Source: Blautia sp. (GTDB lineage Bacteria; Bacillota; Clostridia; Lachnospirales; Lachnospiraceae). From it: a DNA stretch of 64,000 nt. The stretch covers positions 62,001-126,000 of the forward strand of contig JAETNR010000003.1 in assembly GCA_021772055.1 (NCBI GenBank), in the 5' to 3' direction. Position 1 is the stretch's first letter; the number at the start of each line of letters is the position of its first letter. Of the stretch, positions 18,154 through 26,219 are shown piece after piece. Position numbers and translations under genes: made by a program. The notes below the pieces were generated by a model. The model saw nothing but the letters and a program-made list of their open reading frames with translations. It had not been told where the DNA came from and did no database searches.

Positions 18154-19218
18154 ATGATTACGGATAGAGTGTTTGGGACACTGCCTACAGGGGAAGAGGT
18201 TCGGATCTTTCATCTGGAAAATGCGTCCGGTGCGTATGCAGAGGTAATGGATTTTGGAGCAATTCTTGTAAAATTATGTGTTCCGGATAAAGAAGGAAAA
18301 CTGACAGATGTTGTTCTGGGATATGATGACCTGAAGGGGTATGAGACCAATGGATGTTTCTTTGGAGCAACCGTCGGCAGAAACGGCAACCGGATCGAAG
18401 GAGCTGAATTTTTGATCCATGGTGAAAAAGTGATCCTTTCCCAAAATGAAAATGCAAACAATCTTCACAGCGGCCCGGACGCTTTTGAGAAAAAACTGTG
18501 GCATGCGGAGAAAATGGATACAGAGAAGAACAGCGTTACGTTTTCCAGAGTCAGCCCGGACGGAGAAAATGGTTTTCCGGGAGAATTTAAGGTTTCCGTA
18601 ACTTATACTTTTACGGAAGAAAATGAACTGAAGATTACATATGAGGGATGCAGCGATAAAGCTACAGTAGCCAATTTAACCAATCATTCCTACTTTAATC
18701 TTTCCGGAGAAGGAAGCGGCAAGGTGCTGGATCAGGAACTTCAGCTTTATGCAGAATATTTTACTCCTTTGAAGAGCAGCCAGGGAATACCTAACGGTGA
18801 ATATGCCCAGGTAGCAGGAACGCCTATGGATTTCACCAAGGCGAAGAAAATCGGCAGGGATATTGATGCAGATTATGAGCAGCTGATCTTTACAGGCGGC
18901 TATGACCATAATTACGTAACAGACAATTATGCAAAAGGTACTGTAAGGGTGATTGCCAATGCGGTTTCACAGGAAACAGGCATTGCCATGGAAGTAAAAT
19001 CCGATTGTCCGTGTGTACAGCTTTATGCAGGCAATTTCATTGAGCGGGAACAGGGTAAAAACGGACATATTTACGGCAAGAGAGACGGTTTTTGCCTGGA
19101 GACCCAGGTGGAACCTAATGCAGTGAATGAAGAGCGTTTCCATTCTCCTGTTTTGGAAAAGGGAGAGGTTTATAAATCGGAAACTTCTTACAGATTTTTT
19201 ATTCAGGAAACAAAATAA
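18154..19218 (+). CDS. galM: Aldose 1-epimerase (galactose mutarotase)
   Basis: GalM interconverts alpha and beta anomers of aldohexoses. The protein of 354 aa has the family's GATVGRNGNRI strand, NLHSGPDAFEKKLW with one conserved His, the catalytic-His motif NLTNHSYFNLSG, DHNYV, and a final FCLETQVEPNAVN carrying the catalytic Glu. An in-frame ATG 30 nt upstream lies in the end of the 6S terminator and has no ribosome site; ATG 18154 has GGAGG at 18141-18145, so it is chosen. The gene is followed by a perfect terminator that also contains the spoIID start. Confidence 0.9.
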   Translation: MITDRVFGTLPTGEEVRIFHLENASGAYAEVMDFGAILVKLCVPDKEGKLTDVVLGYDDLKGYETNGCFFGATVGRNGNRIEGAEFLIHGEKVILSQNENANNLHSGPDAFEKKLWHAEKMDTEKNSVTFSRVSPDGENGFPGEFKVSVTYTFTEENELKITYEGCSDKATVANLTNHSYFNLSGEGSGKVLDQELQLYAEYFTPLKSSQGIPNGEYAQVAGTPMDFTKAKKIGRDIDADYEQLIFTGGYDHNYVTDNYAKGTVRVIANAVSQETGIAMEVKSDCPCVQLYAGNFIEREQGKNGHIYGKRDGFCLETQVEPNAVNEERFHSPVLEKGEVYKSETSYRFFIQETK

Positions 19219-19225
19219 AGTTGCG

Positions 19226-19251
19226 ATATTTTCTGGTTTTCCTCATATAAT
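19226..19251 (+). promoter_or_regulatory. Candidate sigma-E promoter for spoIID
   Basis: ATATT at 19226-19230 and CATATAAT at 19244-19251 are 13 nt apart. They resemble the sigma-E consensus ATATT and CATACAHT at the known 13-15 nt spacing. The expected transcription start coincides with the A of the spoIID ATG at 19258. Confidence 0.55.
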
Positions 19252-19279
19252 CCTACTATGAGGAAAACCAGATTTTTTT
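19232..19279 (+). terminator. galM terminator overlapping the spoIID start codon
   Basis: A perfect 15-bp inverted repeat (19232-19246 with 19258-19272), an 11-nt loop and seven T residues. The right arm begins with the ATG of spoIID. Confidence 0.85.
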
Positions 19280-20661
19280 ATAGCTTAAAATTTGCTTTGC
19301 TGATCTTACTTGCATGGATGCTCCTGCTTGAAGAAGCTGTCCGTCTGAACATGAGCCGGGAAGCGGACATGAAGCGCAAATCAAACGAGACAGAGGCGCA
19401 GGGGAAAAACTTTCCTGAGAAAACGGAAGTGCAGGAGGAGCCGGCTGTCAAAAAGGAACCGGAAGAAACGTCAGCTTCATGTGACTCTGATGGAAACACC
19501 ACAGAGCCGGAAGAAATAAAGATCCGTGTACTTTTAATGGATACGGGCTATCGGTCCTGCTTCCATCCTTCCGTGACGGTGGCCTATAACGGCGAAGAAG
19601 TTACATACACTGCTTCCCAGGCGGAAGCAGAAGCTTCGCCCATTCTCATTCCGGAGCAGGAAAAGGGAATACAGATAAGAAGCATTGAACGGCAGCAGGG
19701 AAATCCGACATACCAGGGCAGCCTGGAAATCAGGAGTACTTTAGATGGTCTGCTGCTGATCAATGAACTTCCCCTGGAAACCTATCTAGAATCCGTAGTG
19801 CCAAGCGAAATGCCGTCGTCTTATGAAAGCGAGGCCTTGAAAGCACAGGCAGTCTGTGCAAGAACCTATGCCTGCAGACAGATACAGGAATCCCGCCTGG
19901 AAGAATATGGGGCGGATGTGGATGACAGCGTGAGCTTTCAGGTTTACGGCAACATTTCTCCTCAGGAGAGTACCACAAAGGCAGTCCGGGAAACTGCAGG
20001 GCAGGTACTGTGCCAGAATGGGCAGCTTATCCAGGCCTATTACTTTTCTACCTCATCCGGGGCAACCAGCACGGATGAAATCTGGGGCGCAGAGAAAGCA
20101 GCATCTTATCTTAAGGCTGTTTCCTGTCAGTTTGACCAGGAAGAACCCTGGAGTGCATGGAGTGTCACGATTCCCTGGAAGACGCTGCTTCTGCGGGCCG
20201 CCAATGTCCTGGAGGAAAACGGAAGCGCTGTCATGCCAGATTCTGAAAGCATTGACGTACAAAGTCCGGAGAACAGCAGAGATCTGAAAGCCCTGGAAAT
20301 TACCAGAAAAAATCAAAGTGATGCAGTAACCGGGCTTCATGTGGTAACAGCAGGCGGCTCCTTTGATCTGACAGAGGAATATGCTATCCGGGAGTTTCTG
20401 TCTCCTTTGGACTGTACCATTACCGAGAAAGACGGAACAGAGGTGCAGGGCGGAAATCTTCTTCCAAGCGCCTATTTTACTATGGAAGTCGATTCCGGGA
20501 ATTCGGTTGTTATCCGGGGAAGAGGCTACGGGCATGGTGTCGGCATGAGCCAGACTGCAGCAAACCGGATGGCAGCGCAGGGGTACGACTATCCGGAAAT
20601 CCTGGATTATTTTTTCCGGGATGTAAAAATTCAACAGGTAGACACAAAAGCAGATTCATGA
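19258..20661 (+). CDS. spoIID: Stage II sporulation protein D (SpoIID-type lytic transglycosylase)
   Basis: SpoIID cleaves peptidoglycan glycan strands during forespore engulfment. The 467-aa protein has a membrane anchor at about residues 10-27, a low-complexity Glu/Lys linker (about 35-85), and the SpoIID domain. Key parts are LPLETYLESVVPSEMPSSY with the catalytic Glu, EALKAQAVCARTYA, YYFSTSSGATSTDEIWG and the end signature RGYGHGVGMSQ. It is longer than the roughly 340-aa Bacillus protein because of the linker and an insert before the C-terminus. No ribosome binding site precedes the ATG, which lies in the right arm of the galM terminator, so leaderless translation from a sigma-E promoter is likely. 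Other SpoIID/LytB-type proteins are the alternative. Confidence 0.82.
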   Translation: MRKTRFFYSLKFALLILLAWMLLLEEAVRLNMSREADMKRKSNETEAQGKNFPEKTEVQEEPAVKKEPEETSASCDSDGNTTEPEEIKIRVLLMDTGYRSCFHPSVTVAYNGEEVTYTASQAEAEASPILIPEQEKGIQIRSIERQQGNPTYQGSLEIRSTLDGLLLINELPLETYLESVVPSEMPSSYESEALKAQAVCARTYACRQIQESRLEEYGADVDDSVSFQVYGNISPQESTTKAVRETAGQVLCQNGQLIQAYYFSTSSGATSTDEIWGAEKAASYLKAVSCQFDQEEPWSAWSVTIPWKTLLLRAANVLEENGSAVMPDSESIDVQSPENSRDLKALEITRKNQSDAVTGLHVVTAGGSFDLTEEYAIREFLSPLDCTITEKDGTEVQGGNLLPSAYFTMEVDSGNSVVIRGRGYGHGVGMSQTAANRMAAQGYDYPEILDYFFRDVKIQQVDTKADS

Positions 20662-20715
20662 TAGAATATAAAATATTTGAGAAACGGATATCCAAGACAC
20701 AGAAAGGGCAGAACA

Positions 20716-21603
20716 ATGAAAGAGAACAGGAAAAAGCCGGTATATTCCCTGATCATGGGATTTGTGAATCGCACAGGGGAAGACCATATAGGTGCCTATG
20801 CTGCTCAGGCCGCCTTTTTCATGATTATGTCTTTTATGCCATTTATCATGTTTTTAACAGCAATGATAAAATATACGCCTCTTACCTATGATATGATGCA
20901 GCAGGCAATCAGCAGCATCATTCCGGAGAATCTCCAGGATGCAGTGATGGGGATTGTGGCAGATATATATTACAAAAATACGGCTGTGTTTTCCATAACC
21001 TCCGTGGCGGTTGCTCTCTGGTCTTCGGGGAAGGGCGTGATGTCTCTGAGCAACGGGCTGAATACTATTTATCATGTAAATGAGACGCGTAACTGGATTT
21101 TAAAGAGGATAAAAGCTGTTTTTTATACATTTTTATTTGTGATCGCGCTGATCGCCAGCCTTTTGATGCTGGTTTTAGGAAATCGGATACAGATGATCCT
21201 TACAAGGCATGTGCCTTTCCTTGGGAAGATCATCGCAAGAATTATCGGGGCAAGAACGCTGATCGTATTCAGCGCCCTTTTTTTGATTTTCCTTTTGCTG
21301 TACAAGGTGCTGCCTAACCGAAAGGCAACACTGAAAAGCCAGGTTCCGGGTGCTTTGCTGAGTGCAATTGCCTGGTCTTTATTTTCCTATGGCTTTTCCC
21401 TATACTTTTCTTTCTTTCCGGGCATTACCAATATGTATGACGGAAGTTTGGCTGCAATCATCCTGGTGATGCTGTGGGTGTACATCTGTATGAACCTTCT
21501 GCTTTATGGTGCGGAGATTAATGCCTATTTTGAAAAGCAGTTCCGTCAGGCACAGCGGTCGGTCCATGAGCTTTTGACAAAAGAGAAAAAAAATTCTCCT
21601 TGA
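20716..21603 (+). CDS. YihY/BrkB-family membrane protein
   Basis: The 295-aa protein has about six membrane helices. Family traits include AYAAQAAFFMIMSFMPFIMFL near the N-terminus, SVAVALWSSGKGVMSLSNGLN in the middle and the last region GSLAAIILVMLWVYICMNLLLYGAEINA. Members are called BrkB or YihY; many are wrongly labelled ribonuclease BN. The molecular function is not established. ATG 20716 with AAAGGG at 7 nt is chosen over an upstream TTG. It follows spoIID by 54 nt and may share its transcript. The stop codon overlaps the -35 element of the pheS promoter. Confidence 0.82.
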   Translation: MKENRKKPVYSLIMGFVNRTGEDHIGAYAAQAAFFMIMSFMPFIMFLTAMIKYTPLTYDMMQQAISSIIPENLQDAVMGIVADIYYKNTAVFSITSVAVALWSSGKGVMSLSNGLNTIYHVNETRNWILKRIKAVFYTFLFVIALIASLLMLVLGNRIQMILTRHVPFLGKIIARIIGARTLIVFSALFLIFLLLYKVLPNRKATLKSQVPGALLSAIAWSLFSYGFSLYFSFFPGITNMYDGSLAAIILVMLWVYICMNLLLYGAEINAYFEKQFRQAQRSVHELLTKEKKNSP

Positions 21604-21628
21604 CATCTTTTTCCGGCTGTGGCATAGT
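21600..21628 (+). promoter_or_regulatory. Promoter of the pheST T-box transcript
   Basis: Perfect TTGACA at 21600-21605 (overlapping the upstream gene's TGA) and CATAGT at 21623-21628 with 17 nt between. The start is expected near 21636. Confidence 0.6.
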
Positions 21629-21635
21629 ATTAAAA

Positions 21636-21890
21636 AGATAGAGAAAGGCATAGAAGGTGTTTTTAGAGGATTATTTTCTTACAGAGAGAGGGAGTCACCG
21701 GCTGCAAGCTTCCTTAAGTTCAGATGATTCTTGAGTTTCCCACCGGAGCCGCATTTCTGAAACAGCAGTAGGAAATGACGTCCCTGCGCGTTAAGCAGAA
21801 CCGAGCGCCTGTCTATTGTGCAGGAATCAGGGTGGTACCGCGGATACAGCTTCGTCCCTATTATGGGGATGGAGCTTTCTTTTTTGCTGT
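21636..21890 (+). promoter_or_regulatory. T-box riboswitch, phenylalanine-specific
   Basis: The leader between 21603 and pheS has the T-box features. AGAGAG opens stem I. A specifier region GAGTTTCCCACCGGAGC carries UUC at 21737-21739, or UUU one base earlier, both Phe. The invariant AGGGTGGTACCGCGG is at 21829-21843. A competing terminator follows at 21848-21886. Uncharged tRNA-Phe should stabilise the antiterminator and allow pheS-pheT transcription. Confidence 0.93.
21848..21886 (+). terminator. Regulated terminator of the T-box
   Basis: AGCTTCGTCCC pairs with GGGGATGGAGCT, followed by a TTTCTTTTTT run, just downstream of the T-box sequence. Confidence 0.85.
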
Positions 21891-21934
21891 CAAGCCCTGC
21901 TGCAAACGATATTTTATAAAAAGGAGATAAAACC

Positions 21935-22960
21935 ATGGACATGAAAGAAAAACTCCAGGAACTGGCGGAAACCGCAAAAGCGCGGATAGAAGAGTCAGAA
22001 GGCCTGGACAAGTTAAATGATGTAAGAGTTGCCTATCTTGGAAAAAAAGGGGAACTGACTGCCATTTTAAAGAGCATGAAAGAGGTTGCCCCGGAAGAAC
22101 GTCCCAAAGTGGGGCAGCTTGTAAATGAAACAAGAGCCAGGATCGAAGCCCTTTTGGAGGAATCCAGAAAGAAGCTGGAAGAGACGATCCGTGAAGAAAA
22201 ATTGAAGGCAGAAGTTATTGACGTTACCCTTCCTGCCAAAAAGTCGCTCATCGGCCACCGCCATCCCAATACCATTGCCCTGGAGGAAGTCGAGCGTATT
22301 TTTATCGGTATGGGCTACGAAGTGGTAGAAGGACCGGAAGTGGAATATGCGGATTATAACTTTACAAAGCTGAATATTCCGGAAGATCATCCTGCAAGAG
22401 ATGAACAGGATACGTTCTTTATTAACGATTCCATTCTGCTTCGTTCCCAGACTTCTCCGGTACAGGCGCGTACCATGGAAAAAGGCAAGCTTCCCATTCG
22501 TATGATTGCACCCGGACGTGTATTTCGGTCTGATGAAGTGGATGCAACCCATTCTCCTTCTTTCCACCAGATCGAAGGTCTTGTGATTGACAAAAACATT
22601 ACCTTTGCAGATTTAAAGGGGACACTGGAGGAATTTGCCAAAGAACTGTTCGGACCGGAAACAAAGACAAAGTTCAGGCCTCATCATTTTCCATTCACAG
22701 AGCCAAGCGCAGAAGTGGATGTTTCCTGCTTTAAATGCGGAGGGGCGGGCTGCCGTTTCTGTAAAGGCTCCGGCTGGATTGAAATCTTAGGTTGCGGTAC
22801 GGTTCACCCCAATGTTCTGCGCATGTGCGGCATTGACCCGGAGGAATACACAGGCTTCGCATTTGGTGTAGGCCTGGAGCGTATCGCACTTTTAAAATAT
22901 GAGATCGACGACATGAGACTGTTGTACGAAAACGACATTCGTTTCTTAAAACAGTTCTAA
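21935..22960 (+). CDS. pheS: Phenylalanyl-tRNA synthetase alpha subunit
   Basis: The 341-aa alpha subunit forms an alpha2-beta2 enzyme with PheT and charges tRNA-Phe. Visible parts are the N-terminal coiled coil (about residues 1-85), motif 1 region [14 protein letters not shown], motif 2 with [20 protein letters not shown], and motif 3 [17 protein letters not shown] cysteine cluster [16 protein letters not shown] resembles a zinc-binding knuckle typical of some clostridial PheS. AAGGAG precedes the ATG. Expression is controlled by the T-box just upstream. Confidence 0.96.
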   Translation: MDMKEKLQELAETAKARIEESEGLDKLNDVRVAYLGKKGELTAILKSMKEVAPEERPKVGQLVNETRARIEALLEESRKKLEETIREEKLKAEVIDVTLPAKKSLIGHRHPNTIALEEVERIFIGMGYEVVEGPEVEYADYNFTKLNIPEDHPARDEQDTFFINDSILLRSQTSPVQARTMEKGKLPIRMIAPGRVFRSDEVDATHSPSFHQIEGLVIDKNITFADLKGTLEEFAKELFGPETKTKFRPHHFPFTEPSAEVDVSCFKCGGAGCRFCKGSGWIEILGCGTVHPNVLRMCGIDPEEYTGFAFGVGLERIALLKYEIDDMRLLYENDIRFLKQF

Positions 22961-22988
22961 ACTAGAAGAAAGAGAAGGGATAACGAAC

Positions 22989-25406
22989 ATGAATACTTCA
23001 ATGTCTTGGATTAAGATGTATGTGCCGGATCTGGATGTAACGGCGCAGGAATATACCGATGCCATGACCTTATCCGGAACCAAGGTGGAAGGTTATGAAA
23101 AACTGGATGCAGATCTGGAAAATATTGTGATCGGCCAGATTACAAAAATTGAAAGACATCCGGATGCAGACAAGCTGATCATCTGCCAGGTAAATGTAGG
23201 AAAGGAATCTGTTCAGATCGTAACAGGTGCGCCCAATGTAAAAGAGGGGGACAAGGTTCCCGTGGTTCTGGACGGCGGACGTGTGGCCGGAGGACACGAC
23301 GGCAAAATGACCCCGGGAGGAATCAAAATCAAAAAAGGCAAGCTTCGGGGAATTGAGTCCTGCGGTATGATGTGTTCCATCGAAGAGCTGGGAAGCACCA
23401 GGGAGATGTACCCGGAAGCACCGGAATACGGCATCTATATTTTCCCGGAAGATGCAGTTGTAGGAGAAAATGCTGTAAAAGCACTTGGCCTTGATGATAC
23501 GGTTTTTGAATATGAGATTACTTCCAACCGTGTAGACTGCTACGGTGTCATTGGAATAGCCAGAGAAGCAGCTGCAACTTTTCAGAAGAAATTCTGCCCG
23601 CCGGAAGTAAAAGCAACCGGAAATGAGGAAAATGTTTCCGATTATATTAAGGTAACGGTGCAGGATCCGGATCTTTGTCCCCGCTATACAGCAAGGGTGG
23701 TAAAGAATATTAAAATCGGCCCTTCACCAAAATGGATGCAGAGATGCCTGGCAGCAAACGGAATCCGCCCGATTAATAACCTGGTGGATATTACCAATTA
23801 TGTTATGGAAGAGTTTGGACAGCCAATGCACGCTTACGACCTGGATATGATTGAAGGACATGAGATCATTGTCCGCCGTGCCGCAAAGGACGAAAAATTT
23901 GTAACTTTGGACGGACAGGAGCGTACCATGGATGATTCCGTTCTGATGATCTGTGACGGAAAAAAGGCCGTAGGGATTGCAGGTATCATGGGCGGCGAAA
24001 ACTCCATGATCACAGATAAAGTCCGGACAGTTCTTTTTGAAGCTGCCTGCTTTAACGGAACCAATATCCGCCTTTCCTCCAAAAGGATCGGTCTCAGAAC
24101 AGACGCGTCCGGCAAATTCGAAAAGGGACTGGATCCCAATAATGCCCAGGCTGCCATTGACAGAGCATGCCAGTTAATGGAGGAATTAGGTGCCGGTGAA
24201 GTGGTAGGCGGCATGGTGGATGTCTGCAGCGAAACAAGAGAGCCTTCCCGCGTGGCATTTGATGCTGACCGGATCAATGCACTTCTTGGAACGAATCTTT
24301 CAAAAGAAGAGATGCTGGGATATCTTGCCCGCGTGGAACTGACCTATGATGAGGCAACAGGGGAAATCGTAGCACCTACCTTCCGGCAGGATATCCACTG
24401 CCTGGCAGATATTGCAGAGGAAGTGGCAAGATTTTACGGTTATGATAAGATTCCTACCACCCTGCCGACCGGAGAAGCTACCACCGGAAAAATGCCCTTT
24501 AAGCTTCGTATTGAAAGCGTGGCAAGGGATATAGCAGAATACTGCGGATTTTCTGAGGGTATGAGCTATTCTTTTGAAAGCCCAAAGGTGTTTGACAAGC
24601 TGCGCTTTCCTTCAGACAGCCCTCTTCGCCAGGCAATTACAATCAGCAACCCCCTTGGAGAGGACTACAGTATTATGCGTACTACGACGCTTAACGGAAT
24701 GCTGACCTCCCTGGCTACCAATTATAATAGAAGAAACAAAGATGTCCGCCTCTATGAAATGGGCAATGTTTATCTTCCGAAGGAGCTTCCCCTGAAAGAT
24801 CTTCCGGATGAAAGAACACAGTTTACCTTAGGTATGTACGGCAAGGGTGACTTCTTTGACATGAAGGGTGTCTGCGAGGAGTTTTTCGAAAAAGTGGGAA
24901 TGAAGGCAAAAATGGAGTATTCTCCGGACAGCAATAAAACTTATCTTCACCCGGGAAGACAGGCAAATATGATCTACAACCATACTGCAGTGGGCTATCT
25001 TGGAGAGGTTCATCCGCTTGTCGCAGATACTTACGGAATCGGAGAAAGAGCATATATTGCAGTGATCGATATTCCTACCGTTCTGGAATTTGCAGGATTT
25101 AATCACAAATTCACCGGCATTGCTAAATATCCGGCAGTAACCCGCGACCTTAGTATGGTTGTTCCCAAAGAGGTGCTCGCAGGCCAGATTGAAGCAATCC
25201 TGGTACAGAGAGGCGGAAAGATTCTGGAATCTTACCAGTTATTTGATATTTACGAAGGAAGCCAGATTAAGGCGGGCTATAAATCCATGGCTTATTCCGT
25301 TGTCTTCCGTGCACATGACAAGACGCTGGAGGAGAGCGAGATCACAGCTGCAATGAAGAAAATCCTGAACGGACTTACAGGTCTTGGAATCGAGTTGAGA
25401 AGCTGA
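22989..25406 (+). CDS. pheT: Phenylalanyl-tRNA synthetase beta subunit
   Basis: The 805-aa protein has the full bacterial PheT layout. An EMAP-II-like tRNA-binding domain is at about residues 40-150 (IGQITKIERHPDADKLIICQVNVG). The B3/B4 editing domain follows (ITSNRVDCYGVIGIAREAAA and NLVDITNYVMEEFGQPMHAYD). B5 contains ARFYGYDKIPTTLP, and the C-terminal FDX-ACB domain begins around KYPAVTRDLSMVVPKEV. Nothing appears truncated. It follows pheS by 28 nt and overlaps the next gene by one base. Confidence 0.96.
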   Translation: MNTSMSWIKMYVPDLDVTAQEYTDAMTLSGTKVEGYEKLDADLENIVIGQITKIERHPDADKLIICQVNVGKESVQIVTGAPNVKEGDKVPVVLDGGRVAGGHDGKMTPGGIKIKKGKLRGIESCGMMCSIEELGSTREMYPEAPEYGIYIFPEDAVVGENAVKALGLDDTVFEYEITSNRVDCYGVIGIAREAAATFQKKFCPPEVKATGNEENVSDYIKVTVQDPDLCPRYTARVVKNIKIGPSPKWMQRCLAANGIRPINNLVDITNYVMEEFGQPMHAYDLDMIEGHEIIVRRAAKDEKFVTLDGQERTMDDSVLMICDGKKAVGIAGIMGGENSMITDKVRTVLFEAACFNGTNIRLSSKRIGLRTDASGKFEKGLDPNNAQAAIDRACQLMEELGAGEVVGGMVDVCSETREPSRVAFDADRINALLGTNLSKEEMLGYLARVELTYDEATGEIVAPTFRQDIHCLADIAEEVARFYGYDKIPTTLPTGEATTGKMPFKLRIESVARDIAEYCGFSEGMSYSFESPKVFDKLRFPSDSPLRQAITISNPLGEDYSIMRTTTLNGMLTSLATNYNRRNKDVRLYEMGNVYLPKELPLKDLPDERTQFTLGMYGKGDFFDMKGVCEEFFEKVGMKAKMEYSPDSNKTYLHPGRQANMIYNHTAVGYLGEVHPLVADTYGIGERAYIAVIDIPTVLEFAGFNHKFTGIAKYPAVTRDLSMVVPKEVLAGQIEAILVQRGGKILESYQLFDIYEGSQIKAGYKSMAYSVVFRAHDKTLEESEITAAMKKILNGLTGLGIELRS

Positions 25407-26023
25407 TGCGGATTTATATTGTAAGACACGGCATTACAAAGTGGAATGTGCTGAAAAAGGTACAGGGCTCTGCGGATATCCCTCTTGCAGAAGAGGGGAT
25501 CCGCCTGGCGAAAAGAACAGGAGAGGCATTAAAGGATGTTCCTTTTGACATCTGTTTTACCAGCCCTCTCATTCGTGCCAGGAAGACCGCGGAGTTGGTA
25601 CTTGGGGATCGGCTGGCAGTAGTTCCTGTGATAGAGGATGCCCGGATTCAGGAGATTGACTTCGGCGTTCTGGAGGGAACCTGCTTCAAAGATGAAAAAG
25701 GAAATGTTATCAGCGAAGAAATGAACACTTTCTTTCATGACCCGGACAAATTTCTTCGTCCGTCCGGAGGAGAGAATATTCAGGATATTTGTAAAAGAAC
25801 CAGGGATTTCTGGCAGGAAAAGATTTCCGACCCTGCACTTTTTGACAAAACAGTTCTGATTGCCTCTCACGGATGTGCGGTCAGAGCACTTTTACAGAAT
25901 GTATATCCCAAAGGAACTCCCTTCTGGAACGGATGCGTTCCGCCAAACTGCAGTGTGAATATTATCGAGGTTACCAACGGAACCAGTGTTTTTCTGGCAG
26001 AAGATGAAGTTTTTCCCAATTAG
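25406..26023 (+). CDS. Histidine phosphatase family protein (phosphoglycerate mutase-like)
   Basis: The 205-aa protein begins MRIYIVRHGITKWN with the catalytic RHG. Also present are CFTSPLIRARKTAELVL with the second conserved Arg, an acid-bearing EIDFGVLEGT, and VLIASHGCAVRALL with the second catalytic His. This is the broad-specificity phosphatase branch rather than a glycolytic mutase. Its ATG shares the last base of the pheT stop codon, so it is translated as part of the pheST operon. The biological substrate is unknown. Confidence 0.88.
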   Translation: MRIYIVRHGITKWNVLKKVQGSADIPLAEEGIRLAKRTGEALKDVPFDICFTSPLIRARKTAELVLGDRLAVVPVIEDARIQEIDFGVLEGTCFKDEKGNVISEEMNTFFHDPDKFLRPSGGENIQDICKRTRDFWQEKISDPALFDKTVLIASHGCAVRALLQNVYPKGTPFWNGCVPPNCSVNIIEVTNGTSVFLAEDEVFPN

Positions 26024-26047
26024 TGTAATGAGTAAAAGACCCATGAG

Positions 26048-26095
26048 AAGCCGCCGCATGAATGCAGAATGTGTTTGTACGGCGGCTTATTTTCT
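26048..26095 (+). terminator. Terminator of the pheST operon
   Basis: AAGCCGCCG at 26048-26056 and CGGCGGCTT at 26080-26088 form a perfect stem, followed by ATTTTC. Confidence 0.8.
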
Positions 26096-26127
26096 GTCAA
26101 TTCTCCGGGAAACTGCAAATTACTATC

Positions 26128-26156
26128 TTGTACGCCATAAAGTGATATGATATGAT
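26128..26156 (+). promoter_or_regulatory. Promoter of the MotA/MotB-like operon
   Basis: TTGTAC at 26128-26133 and TATGAT at 26151-26156, 17 nt apart, about 65 nt before the start codon. Confidence 0.6.
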
Positions 26157-26219
26157 AGAAAAAAGCTGTTATGTCCGAATGATGATGTCATATCAGCAAG
26201 AAAAATGAGGAGGCTGATT

